This document shows positions 7,500 through 14,045 of a stretch of 14,102 bases of DNA, piece by piece. This stretch comes from Deltaproteobacteria bacterium (GTDB lineage: Bacteria > Desulfobacterota > Desulfuromonadia > Desulfuromonadales > BM103). The number at the start of each line of letters is the position of its first letter. Positions within the stretch are counted from its first letter, which is position 1. Below the pieces are notes generated by a model. It had not been told where the DNA came from. It saw only the letters and a program-made list of their open reading frames with translations, and did no database searches. The translations under genes were made by a program, and so were the position numbers. Location of the stretch: contig JAFDBW010000099.1 of assembly GCA_019313105.1 (NCBI GenBank), forward strand, positions 1 through 14,102, given 5' to 3'.

Positions 7500-7870
7500 T
7501 CTGGCGAGTCAGAGCGGCAACCTCAATTCAGTCAAGACTGTACGACTAAGTGTCTACACTTCCCCATAGGACCCGAGGCTCTTGAGAGCCTCTCCACTTG
7601 TGGAGGATTGTAGCGGGTGTTCTGTTTTGAGCTTTTCCCTTATAGGTCACACTTCAAGGAAGGCCTCCCTGTAACGGGCCGGCTTCTAGAGCAGTATCGT
7701 TTATTGATTTCATAGAACCCCGGCAAAGGAGATGCCCTCCGCAAGGAGATAAGGCGTTGCTTACTTATTGTCACCGCATGGAGAAAAGTAAGGCGTCTGG
7801 CAGTAAGCGAACTGCCGATTTTACTCTTAGAAATAAAGAATGAGGGCAACAGATCCACCTTCTGTTGCCC
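7500..7870 (-). ncRNA. Candidate structured non-coding RNA (possibly a HEARO/omega-RNA-like or other element relic)
   Basis: Four perfect short hairpins stand side by side: CAGTC/GACTG (7529-7540), AAGTGT/ACACTT (7548-7561), GAGGCTC/GAGCCTC with a four-base loop (7575-7592), and CTCCAC/GTGGAG (7592-7605). Further ones are CTCC/GGAG with a GCAA loop (7737-7748), GGCAG/CTGCC (7799-7816) and GGGCAACAG/CTGTTGCCC (7844-7870). This density is far above what neighbouring spacers show. The minus strand is favoured because a terminator-like hairpin with a T-rich tail closes that side near 7410-7435. A relation to the IscB-associated HEARO RNA is only an impression; no IscB gene is in the window. The strand and ends are uncertain. 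Confidence 0.3.
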
Positions 7871-7899
7871 CAACCTTCACAGAAACTAAACCTGCCGTT

Positions 7900-7925
7900 A
7901 AAAAAGCATCACATGCGGAGCATGT
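7900..7925 (-). terminator. Rho-independent terminator of the LysE-type gene
   Basis: On the minus strand, ACATGC-TCC-GCATGT is followed five bases later by six T, about 60 bp after the LysE stop. A second hairpin with a T-rich tail lies further on at 7844-7870 and may back it up. Confidence 0.6.
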
Positions 7926-7987
7926 CTACAATCCGAGGCCTCTTCAGAAGCATGAAGTACCCTTTACTCTTGTTTCGATCCGCGCCC

Positions 7988-8611
7988 TTAGCCCCATAGA
8001 ATCCTTCCACCGACGATAATCAACAGGCCTCCGAGGACGCCCTGGATAACCGGACGGTAGCTCAGGAACAACGGCTGAAATGTCCTGCTCGATACCAGGT
8101 AAGCGACCGTTGCGTACCAAACCAGTGAAATCAGGAACATCGAAAGATTCAGGAAGACTTTGCCCAATAATGAAAAAGCCGGTCCCATCACCAAGGTGAA
8201 GAGACTCAGGTAAAAGGCCCAGGCCTTCGGGTTGGTCAGGTTGGTCAGCAGACCGATCCGGTAGGGCACCATAACCGACGCCCCGACTGTCTTGTTGGTT
8301 GTTTTAGGAACGATCTCTCTGCGACAGGTCCGCATCATATCCAGTCCGATCCAGGCCAGGTAGCCACCACCGACAAAGCGCATGATTTCTGCAAAGTGCG
8401 GCAGGGCATGGACAAGGGGCAACAGACCAACCAGGCCGGCAAACGCGAAGATTCCGCTGCCAGTTGCCACGCCCGTTGCGGTCAGCAGACCCTCAGCGCG
8501 GGATCGGTTCAGAGCTGTGTTGGTCACCAGGATAAAGTTCGGCCCGGGGGAGATGATGGCAAAGGTGAAGACACCAAGAAAAGTGAAGATAGCCGACCAG
8601 ATTGATTCCAT
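7988..8611 (-). CDS. LysE/RhtB-family amino-acid exporter
   Basis: 207 residues, the normal size of a LysE/RhtB translocator, with about six hydrophobic membrane segments. The signature is present: FAIISPGPNFILVTNTALNR near the N-terminus (PGPNF), GVATGSGIFAFAG in the next segment, and TNLTNPKAWAFYLSLF in the middle (the NPKAW loop). Members pump amino acids or homoserine-lactone-like compounds out of the cell; the substrate cannot be told. The ATG at 8609-8611 lacks a visible Shine-Dalgarno, yet MESIWSAIFTFLGVFTFAI is a natural start. It stands alone on its strand between two gene-poor spacers, with a terminator behind it, so it is a single-gene unit. Its base use looks like the housekeeping genes rather than the glycosyltransferase. 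Confidence 0.88.
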   Translation of the reverse strand: MESIWSAIFTFLGVFTFAIISPGPNFILVTNTALNRSRAEGLLTATGVATGSGIFAFAGLVGLLPLVHALPHFAEIMRFVGGGYLAWIGLDMMRTCRREIVPKTTNKTVGASVMVPYRIGLLTNLTNPKAWAFYLSLFTLVMGPAFSLLGKVFLNLSMFLISLVWYATVAYLVSSRTFQPLFLSYRPVIQGVLGGLLIIVGGRILWG

Positions 8612-8754
8612 GGCGACAGTTTAGCGATAGTTTTAAAGGAAACAAGAGAAATTACGCGACCAGTGTGTTTGGGTGGTTATTAGTCGTAAAAGTTAAAGCT
8701 CCGGCCATGGAAAAGCCGAAATTTTGGGGTGGCTTATCGTCCACCATCAGTGAA

Positions 8755-8847
8755 CTAAGCACGTCGCCCACTTCGGGATACGGCAATCTCCTTGGTGATC
8801 GACATCTGGTTGGGGCCGTTGAAATATTCTATCTTTCGAGCCATCAT
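8755..8847 (-). pseudogene. Short ORF, possible gene scrap
   Basis: 30 codons from tandem ATGs, beginning MMARKIEYFNGPNQMSITKE and ending at TAG. A palindromic TGTACA lies 17 bp upstream. The sequence looks protein-like but matches no family I can name. It may be the N-terminal stub of an insertion-sequence gene, or chance. Confidence 0.15.
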
Positions 8848-8979
8848 GCCTTGAGCATTTTAGTGTACAGACTCCTTCTGACTGCCCCCTATCGAGTTGG
8901 GTTGAGGGAGAGGCTAAGTCTATGCTGACACAGGAGCTTGTTAATTTGTTGCTCCAACCTAAAAGGCAGAAGCTCGATT

Positions 8980-9090
8980 ATGCTCTTTGAAAAGCTCAAA
9001 AGTACTGTTACCGCCAAGAATGTCAGTGGCATTTTGTTGGATCTGAAGGTGCATGACATTTATAATGATTTCTATTCTTTCATCATGTAA
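8980..9090 (+). pseudogene. Short ORF, possible gene scrap
   Basis: 36 codons, MLFEKLKSTVTAKNVSGILL then DLKVHDIYNDFYSFIM and TAA. Composition is protein-like, but there is no ribosome site and no family is recognised. An overlapping frame starting at 8922 is similarly short. It is probably a degraded remnant. Confidence 0.15.
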
Positions 9091-9146
9091 GTTTTTTGGC
9101 ATTTTTGTTCAGAATCATTTTATGTTACGAATATAAAGATCTCTTC

Positions 9147-9180
9147 AGCCTCATTTCATATTGGAAGAGGCTTTTAATTT
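9147..9180 (+). terminator. Weak terminator-like hairpin before the glycosyltransferase
   Basis: AGCCTC and GAGGCT pair over six bases around a 14-base loop, followed directly by TTTAATTTT. A nested alternative pairing CTCTTC/GAAGAG overlaps it. It may end whatever was transcribed through the preceding spacer. Confidence 0.35.
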
Positions 9181-9251
9181 TCATAAATTAATTAATAATC
9201 GGGCTTGTTGTTACAAGGCCCATATCTCCTAACCGGTTTTAGAGATTTTTG

Positions 9252-10109
9252 ATGTCCATGGACTTATCCATAATCATCGTCAATTATAAAAACAGTTCCT
9301 CGCTCAAAAAATGTCTCTCCTCGATTTATCAAACCCTCGACAATCTGGAGTTCGAGGTCCTCGTCATCGACAACAACTCTTTTGACAAAAAGCTTGAAGC
9401 TTTGGAGATAGAATTCCCTCAAGTTAAATTCATTAGAAACAAGACAAATGTTGGATTCGCCAAAGCCAACAACCGCGCAGCCGAATTCTCGAAGAGCGCC
9501 ACTCTGCTTTTCCTCAATCCCGACACGCAGCTAACGGACTCGGCTATCGCCAGCATGTACGCGCACCTAATAAAGAATCCAAATATAGGCGTTTTTGGTC
9601 CTAAGGTCTTAAACAACGATGGCTCCCTGCAATATTCCTGTAGAAGTTTTCCGACTCTGTGGACAGGACTGTTTAACCGCTACTCCATTGTATCCCGACT
9701 GTTTCCCGGCAACCGTTTCACTAAGCGGTATCTAATGACCGATTACGACCACCAAGAAACGCGAAACGTGGATTGGGTTTCCGGTTGCTGTATGATGATC
9801 CGATCCTCTACTTTTAAAACGGCCGGTGGCTTCGATGAACATTATTTTATATTTAATGAAGATGTAGATTTATGCAAAATTCTGCAAGACCAAGGTTACC
9901 GAGTGGTTTATTTTCCGCACGCCAGAGTTTTTCATGAAATCAGCTCCAGCAACCGGAAAGTTCCCTTCTTTATTACTCTCAAGCGTCATCAAGGCATGAG
10001 TTATTATTACCAGAAGCATCACAGCGGTAACCCGCTTTTTCAATGCCTGATCCAAGCGATGGTAGCCGTAAGGTGCATGTCACAACTTTTCATCAACCTG
10101 TTTAAATAA
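9252..10109 (+). CDS. Family 2 glycosyltransferase (rhamnosyltransferase-like), orphan
   Basis: 285 residues from the ATG at 9252; an ATG at 9258 (MDLSIII) is equally good and neither has a clear ribosome site. It transfers a sugar from a nucleotide-sugar to a cell-surface glycan. The GT-A fold motifs are in order: DLSIIIVNYKN at the start, VLVIDNNS, FIRNKTNVGFAKANN, the metal-binding LFLNPDTQL (NPDT about 89-92), then GGFDEHYFIFNEDVDLC (about 192-208) and YFPHARVFHE, as in rhamnosyltransferase-like GT2 proteins. A hydrophobic C-terminal stretch may bind the membrane. It is visibly richer in A and T than the flanking housekeeping genes, has no polysaccharide neighbours, and sits just before a transposase remnant, so horizontal transfer is likely. 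Confidence 0.9.
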   Translation: MSMDLSIIIVNYKNSSSLKKCLSSIYQTLDNLEFEVLVIDNNSFDKKLEALEIEFPQVKFIRNKTNVGFAKANNRAAEFSKSATLLFLNPDTQLTDSAIASMYAHLIKNPNIGVFGPKVLNNDGSLQYSCRSFPTLWTGLFNRYSIVSRLFPGNRFTKRYLMTDYDHQETRNVDWVSGCCMMIRSSTFKTAGGFDEHYFIFNEDVDLCKILQDQGYRVVYFPHARVFHEISSSNRKVPFFITLKRHQGMSYYYQKHHSGNPLFQCLIQAMVAVRCMSQLFINLFK

Positions 10110-10119
10110 CTTCAAGCAT

Positions 10120-10158
10120 CCCTAGTGTAGCTATGCTTTATGTATGCTAAGCTACTGT
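10120..10158. repeat. Imperfect inverted repeat before the transposase remnant
   Basis: AGTGTAGCTATGC and GTATGCTAAGCTACT form an imperfect palindrome around TTTAT. It ends right before the remnant ATG. It may be part of the insertion sequence's left end or its promoter. The reverse complement was not found downstream, so a second IS end is not visible. Confidence 0.3.
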
Positions 10159-10159
10159 C

Positions 10160-10423
10160 ATGACGATTAAAAAGGCGCACATTTCTGAGCACAAATTTCA
10201 GCAACTTGTTCGCCTGTTTTCAACCAATCTGGGCGTTTCTCAGATCGCTCGATTGACTGGGATAAATCGCAAAACCGTTAACCGATATCTCACAAAATTG
10301 CAGCGTCTTTTTGAATACTATTTTCTTATTTTGATAAGACACCTGTATAAGCAGACAAGATGCCCACTTAGTCGTCGTGGGAAAATCAAGACAAGTTTAC
10401 GTGCAGTTCTGGAGACCCTCTGA
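10160..10423 (+). pseudogene. IS1595-type transposase, N-terminal remnant
   Basis: The first 52 or so codons read HISEHKFQQLVRLFSTNLGV then SQIARLTGINRKTVNRYLTK, the N-terminal helix-turn-helix of IS1595-like transposases (a resolvase-type KTVNRYL recognition helix). After about 10315 the frame continues (YYFLILIRHLYKQ...) but no longer resembles the family. The zinc-binding and DDE-type catalytic parts of a roughly 200-300-residue transposase are absent. It is therefore a truncated, inactive copy 50 bp after the glycosyltransferase and about 60 bp before the tmRNA terminator. The family call rests on the helix-turn-helix only. Confidence 0.55.
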
Positions 10424-10483
10424 GACAATCTAAAGTCGTCAATCATGTCAGTGAAATTAATTGCAAACCCATGACTCAAAAGG

Positions 10484-10515
10484 AAAAAGGCCAGTTTTTG
10501 GGAACTGACCTTTTT
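10484..10515 (-). terminator. Rho-independent terminator of ssrA
   Basis: GGTCAGT and ACTGGCC form a seven-base-pair stem (one G-T) with an eight-base loop, flanked by five A and five T. The symmetry lets it act on both strands. It lies eight bases after the tmRNA 3' end on the minus strand. Confidence 0.8.
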
Positions 10516-10523
10516 CTGTCAAA

Positions 10524-10874
10524 TGGTGGAGGTTGCGGGAATCGAACCCGCGTCCGAAAATCTTTCACGTCAGGCGTCTACATGCGTAGTTCGTGTTTTG
10601 CTTAACCCGTAAGAGCTCCCACGAACAGGATTTCTTGCGGGGGAGTCCGCTTAAGTTTCGCCTTCACGTCACGGACACTCGCGAAGACTAGCCCACTAAA
10701 TTAACGTCTCAAAACCCACATGGGCGATGAATCAGGAGACGAGACAGCAATTAAGCTGCCAGTGCGTAACGAACGTCAGTGTCGGCGTTTGTTAGTGTTG
10801 GGCTTTTTATCGGAGCCAGCCCACTCCGGCATGCAACCAGCGCTTCCAATCCCCGTCGAAACCTTGGCACCCCC
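10524..10874 (-). ncRNA. ssrA: tmRNA (ssrA)
   Basis: Transfer-messenger RNA, which with SmpB frees stalled ribosomes and tags the unfinished protein for proteolysis. On the minus strand it begins GGGGGTGCCAAGGTTTCGAC, the conserved 5' tmRNA sequence, and ends with a T-arm GGTTCGATTCCCGC and an encoded CCA at 10524-10526. The two ends pair as an alanine-type acceptor stem containing the typical G-U third pair. The tag reading frame is at 10754-10786: ADTDVRYALAA followed by TAA, ending in the usual LAA degron. Mature length is about 351 bases. It lies 113 bp after smpB, a common arrangement. The exact resume codon (GCC at 10784-10786) is inferred by comparison with other tags. Confidence 0.95.
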
Positions 10875-10945
10875 TTTTTATTCGGTTGCTGTTAACTGGA
10901 GACCGGGGGATGGAAAAAACCAGGCCCCAACCTCATTACGCTTTA

Positions 10946-10974
10946 ATTATCTCACAATAACAACTATTTTTCAA
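10946..10974 (-). promoter_or_regulatory. Sigma70 promoter for ssrA
   Basis: On the minus strand TTGAAA (10969-10974), 17 bases, then GATAAT (10946-10951). The spacing is ideal and each hexamer differs from consensus at one or two positions. It lies between the smpB stop and the tmRNA 5' end, giving a leader of about 65 bases to be removed by RNase P. Confidence 0.75.
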
Positions 10975-10987
10975 TAAGTTAAAAGAA

Positions 10988-11443
10988 CTATTTCGAGTGA
11001 TCTCTCATTGCGCGACTCGCTTCACGATCAGCCTGCTTGCGCTTGAGGGTCTCACGCTTGTCATAAAGCTTCTTGCCGCGACAGACGCCGATCTCGAGTT
11101 TGGCGCGACTGTCCTTGAAGTAGATCTTGGTCGGCACCAGGGTCAGCCCCTTTTCATCGACTTTCTTGATCAGCTTGTCGATCTCGTAACGGTTCAGGAG
11201 CAGCTTGCGTGAACGCAGCGGGTCGTGGTTCTCGCGATTACCCTGCTCGTACGGGCTGATGTTCATGTTGTCGACGAACACCTCGCCGTTACGAATTCTG
11301 CAATACGATTCCTTGATACTGACCTGGCCCATGCGAATCGACTTGACCTCGGTCCCCTGCAAGGCAAGGCCGGCTTCGAACACTTCATCAACGAAGTACT
11401 CGTGGTAAGCCTTCTTGTTATTGGCGATAATTTTTATACCCAT
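10988..11443 (-). CDS. smpB: SsrA-binding protein SmpB
   Basis: 151 residues, the normal SmpB length. It binds the tRNA-like part of tmRNA and delivers it to stalled ribosomes. Conserved blocks are all present: IIANNKKAYHEYFVDEVFEA, GLALQGTEVKSIR, the NISPYEQGN motif, HDPLRSRKLLL, and LVPTKIYFKDSRAKLEIGVC near the C-terminus with the basic tail GKKLYDKRETLKRKQADREA. The start has a modest GGGGT five bases upstream. The partner ssrA lies directly downstream with its own promoter. The 90-bp gap before smpB holds tandem repeats. Confidence 0.97.
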   Translation of the reverse strand: MGIKIIANNKKAYHEYFVDEVFEAGLALQGTEVKSIRMGQVSIKESYCRIRNGEVFVDNMNISPYEQGNRENHDPLRSRKLLLNRYEIDKLIKKVDEKGLTLVPTKIYFKDSRAKLEIGVCRGKKLYDKRETLKRKQADREASRAMRDHSK

Positions 11444-11451
11444 TTGACCCC

Positions 11452-11522
11452 GGAGGCTTGATGCTGGAGGCTGGTTGCTGGCAAATAATCGATGATTTTA
11501 CCAGTCCCCGGTCCCCAACCCC
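11452..11522. repeat. Tandem GGAGGCT and CCCC repeats before smpB
   Basis: Two 14-base units, GGAGGCTTGATGCT and GGAGGCTGGTTGCT, stand head to tail (11452-11479). After an AT-rich middle comes AGTCCCC-GGTCCCC-AACCCC (11503-11522), a seven-base repeat. The two halves are G-rich and C-rich and could pair loosely into a large hairpin. Such low-complexity spacers recur between genes in related genomes, from memory. Confidence 0.55.
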
Positions 11523-11533
11523 AAGATACAGAA

Positions 11534-11977
11534 TTATTCATCCCGAAGAATAGCAACAATCTTAGGCATATACGTCTCTTTCGACAGGACGTTGCTGCCA
11601 ACCCGGAGAATGACGAAGCTGCCGCTCATGAAAAATACTCCGAAAATCGCCGAAAGCAGGTTCGGATCGAGGCCGAGGTCCAGCTTTTCTCCCACCGCCT
11701 TGCCGACCAGGGCACCGATCACCAAGGCGATCAGCGGCACGATATAGAGCAGGAACGATGACTGCAGAAAAGACCGGGTTGTGGTAGCAATCCGCACATG
11801 GTCGCCCACATTTGCTCCGAGGTCGTTCTTCACCTCGATCAGGCGGGTGTGCCCATCGTCCCCGAGCATGCAGCTGCCACTGGTGGCACAATGTTCACAG
11901 AGGCTGCTCTTGCGGCACATGACCACCGCGGTGGCCTTGCCTTTCAATTCGATGATGGTACCGTTCTCTTCTATCAT
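11534..11977 (-). CDS. RseC/MucC-like (SoxR-reducing system) membrane protein
   Basis: An inner-membrane protein of the RseC/MucC family. In gammaproteobacteria such proteins modulate sigma-E or help reduce SoxR with the Rnf complex; here the role is unknown. From the ATG at 11977 it is 147 residues and opens MIEENGTIIELKG as relatives do. A cysteine cluster follows (CRKSSLCEHCATSGSC, four cysteines), then a short basic-charged stretch, then two membrane helices (SSFLLYIVPLIALVIGALVG and SAIFGVFFMSGSFVILRVG). The frame is open to a TTG at 12025, adding 16 residues, but there is no ribosome site there and the ATG site is weak too. It follows the DUF502 gene by about 60 bp. Confidence 0.82.
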   Translation of the reverse strand: MIEENGTIIELKGKATAVVMCRKSSLCEHCATSGSCMLGDDGHTRLIEVKNDLGANVGDHVRIATTTRSFLQSSFLLYIVPLIALVIGALVGKAVGEKLDLGLDPNLLSAIFGVFFMSGSFVILRVGSNVLSKETYMPKIVAILRDE

Positions 11978-12037
11978 ATCAATCACTTTGGCATATCGAA
12001 GGCAGATCTGGCTTAGCGATTTCAAACATATTGCAAA

Positions 12038-12715
12038 TCATTCTATCACATCAGCCTTTTTTACAAGCACAGGGGCCTTCCTTTCAGGTGGCGTTACCAT
12101 GCCACCGCTGATGATCAGCTTGAAAGCCTCTTCGACTGTCATCTTCAGCACGATCAGGTCGTCTTCCGGCACAAGAATATAAAAGCCGGACGTCGGATTC
12201 GGTGTCGTCGGAACGAACACGTTGACCAGGTTTTCAGCTGTCACACGCTGTACCTCACCCGAAGATTTTCCGGTCACAAAAGCAACCGACCAGATCTGCT
12301 TGCGTGGATATTCGATCAGGACCACCTTGCGAAAGGCCCCATGGTCGCGTTTCAGAACGGTATCGGCAACCTGCTTGAACAGCGTATACACGCCCTTGAC
12401 GACAGGAATTCTGTCGACCAGAGTTTCCGAGAATGTCACCAGAGAACGGCCGAAGATATTCGCCGCCAGAACCCCGACAAGCAAGATCAGAAGCAAGGTA
12501 GCCAACAGGCTGATGCCGGGCACCGGGATTCCGTACAGCACCTCGGGTCGCAGGATTTCTGGCAGTACCGTTATAAGAAGGCCGTTAACGAGGCGAAACA
12601 GCCAGCGGAGCACCAGCAGCGTCATGGTGATCGGTACGACCACCAGAAGGCCGGTCAGGAAATATTTTTTAAGTTTGTGCCTTAACAGCCGGTTAAATGC
12701 TGAGAGTCGAGTCAT
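12038..12715 (-). CDS. DUF502 family membrane protein
   Basis: 225 residues from an ATG with GAGGTG five bases upstream. Two membrane helices are evident near the N-terminus (about residues 19-41 and 66-90), the second preceded by GIPVPGISL. The DUF502 core follows: RIPVVKGVYTLFKQ, then FVPTTPNPTSGFYILVPEDD and VEEAFKLIISGGMVTP. The family is widespread in bacteria and plants (LIKE-COV), and its function in bacteria is unknown. It is full length. It lies 47 bp after the amidohydrolase gene and before the RseC-like gene on the same strand, so these three probably share a transcript. Confidence 0.9.
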   Translation of the reverse strand: MTRLSAFNRLLRHKLKKYFLTGLLVVVPITMTLLVLRWLFRLVNGLLITVLPEILRPEVLYGIPVPGISLLATLLLILLVGVLAANIFGRSLVTFSETLVDRIPVVKGVYTLFKQVADTVLKRDHGAFRKVVLIEYPRKQIWSVAFVTGKSSGEVQRVTAENLVNVFVPTTPNPTSGFYILVPEDDLIVLKMTVEEAFKLIISGGMVTPPERKAPVLVKKADVIE

Positions 12716-12762
12716 AACACCTCATCGGGTAGGGACAACAAGCGATGTATTATAGTGGCAGC

Positions 12763-14034
12763 TCACGATTCCGGCAAGACGTTCTGCGCGGCCAGGTAAA
12801 GATGGCTGACCGCAACGCTCTCACCAGCAGCGCAAAGCGCTTCTTCAACTTCGTCGATGGCGGGCAGGCCGGTCAGTCCAACGACCTGGAAAGAGGCATC
12901 ACTACCGGAGGCAAGCTGCCCTATCCTGCCCTGCAACCCCAATGCCCTGGCCCCACCGAGCGTAGCAATTTCTAACCATTTGCGTGGTGAAACATCACCA
13001 GCAAACCAGCTACGGGCAAAAGCCAGCTCGTGCCAGATTGACAGGCTCGGCGCGCTGGCCAGACTGTCGGTGCCGAGCGAAAGTTGCACACCAGCCTTCA
13101 GATAATCAACCACCGGCGCCCTGCCGACGTCCAGGGCTGCATTGGAGCGCGGGCACAGGGCAACATAGCAACCGGTACGTTTAACCAGGGCGATATCTGA
13201 ATCATCCACCTGTACACCATGCACCATCAGGTCGTTACGTCGCAAACGCCCCGCCCGGCACAAAAACTCGACGGGACTGCAGCCGGAAGCAGGATCGGTC
13301 GCAGGGTCCCATTGCGCAGCCGTATAGAGTTTGTCCGCGATCGCCCCCTGCCCCGACCGTACAAAAGCGGACTCCTCTGCGGACTCGGCCAGGTGGATGC
13401 TACTTTGAAGTGACTGTTCTGCAGAAAAAGCGAACACCTGATCGATGATGGACGAAGACAGCGTGTATGGCGCGTGGGGGGAGAGTCCCCAGTTGAGGGC
13501 CTTGCCGGGAGGCCGACCAAGCATCGTCTCGATGGTCTCAAGTCGATCAGACACAACACCTTTATCATGACCAAGAACCTCCGCATAAACCTTTCCATAC
13601 AATGGTGATCCCTGGTAAACATCCACCCCAGGTAATGTGGTCAAGATGTCTCCGACTGCGCCGGTTCCGGACCTTAAGGACTCTTTCAGCCCCCAGGCAA
13701 GAGAATCCCGGAACTGGCTGAGGTCAAGATTGCGGCGGACCCTTATCAGCTGGAGGATCCAGTCGACAAAATCCCGAGGTGCTTCAACCTCACCGGTTGT
13801 ATTCAGCCAATCAGGGAATGAGCTAAGCTCGAGATGAGTATGAGCATTGACCATCGGCGGCATCAGAACCGCATCACCGAAATCAACTTCTTTCGCACCT
13901 TGAGAAATATTTCGCAATTCGGCGCGTGAACCGGAAGCCAGGATCCGCCCACCATCAACGAGCAAAGCCCCGCCTTCAATCGGCGGGGCTGTTATCGGCA
14001 AAAGATATCTGGCCGTGTAGAGAGTAGATGCCAT
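12763..14034 (-). CDS. Amidohydrolase-family deaminase (SAH/aminodeoxyfutalosine/guanine deaminase type)
   Basis: A zinc- or iron-dependent hydrolase of the Atz/Trz branch, 423 residues. Metal ligands are intact: His65 and His67 in MVNAHTHLEL, His187 or His214 (LSPHAPYT; SSIHLAESAEES), His272 (MVHGVQ) and Asp323 (LGTDSLAS). The CPRSN block at about 294-298 is typical of adenosine-like deaminases such as S-adenosylhomocysteine, methylthioadenosine or aminodeoxyfutalosine deaminase. The last would fit the futalosine route to menaquinone. The substrate cannot be settled here; no other menaquinone genes are in view. The ATG at 14034 has no ribosome site but lies 11 bp after a probable upstream stop, so translation may be coupled to the upstream gene. 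Confidence 0.85.
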   Translation of the reverse strand: MASTLYTARYLLPITAPPIEGGALLVDGGRILASGSRAELRNISQGAKEVDFGDAVLMPPMVNAHTHLELSSFPDWLNTTGEVEAPRDFVDWILQLIRVRRNLDLSQFRDSLAWGLKESLRSGTGAVGDILTTLPGVDVYQGSPLYGKVYAEVLGHDKGVVSDRLETIETMLGRPPGKALNWGLSPHAPYTLSSSIIDQVFAFSAEQSLQSSIHLAESAEESAFVRSGQGAIADKLYTAAQWDPATDPASGCSPVEFLCRAGRLRRNDLMVHGVQVDDSDIALVKRTGCYVALCPRSNAALDVGRAPVVDYLKAGVQLSLGTDSLASAPSLSIWHELAFARSWFAGDVSPRKWLEIATLGGARALGLQGRIGQLASGSDASFQVVGLTGLPAIDEVEEALCAAGESVAVSHLYLAAQNVLPES

Positions 14035-14045
14035 AAGGGAATCGA

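Larger units (their letters stand above)
7281..7987. other. 707-bp gene-free region rich in hairpins
   Basis: No convincing protein gene lies here. A 77-codon minus-strand frame (7640-7873) is open but has no ribosome site, resembles no family I know, and overlaps strong hairpins. The region contains several terminator-like hairpins at its edges and a compact core of perfect hairpins at 7529-7605 plus others near 7737-7748 and 7799-7816. A run of ten T at 7446-7455 is also present. The best reading is a structured non-coding RNA or the relic of a mobile element. Confidence 0.5.
8612..9251. other. 640-bp spacer with only tiny ORFs
   Basis: No recognisable gene. A 108-codon plus frame (8602-8928) overlaps the LysE start and shows no family features. 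Two very short frames deserve mention: 8755-8847 minus (30 codons) and 8980-9090 plus (36 codons). They look like scraps of degraded genes. The right half becomes AT-rich towards the glycosyltransferase. A TTGGAA - 17 bp - TAAATT pair at 9161-9189 could be that gene's promoter, though it overlaps a hairpin. Confidence 0.4.

Noticed and set aside
7529..7605. CRISPR array
   Set aside because: The hairpins differ in sequence and there are no regularly spaced identical repeats.
7592..7615. Similarity to the ssrA 3' end (GTGGAGG...CGGG) as a possible second attachment site
   Set aside because: The match is interrupted by insertions and part of it belongs to a local perfect hairpin; too short to call a direct repeat.
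7640..7873. 77-codon minus-strand ORF in the hairpin-rich spacer
   Set aside because: No ribosome site, no recognisable domain, and it runs through strong hairpins; it is better explained as an open frame inside a structured non-coding sequence.
8602..8928. 108-codon plus-strand ORF
   Set aside because: It overlaps the LysE start on the other strand, lacks a ribosome site and shows no family features.
10720..10977. 85-codon plus-strand ORF
   Set aside because: It lies across the tmRNA gene and its promoter on the opposite strand.
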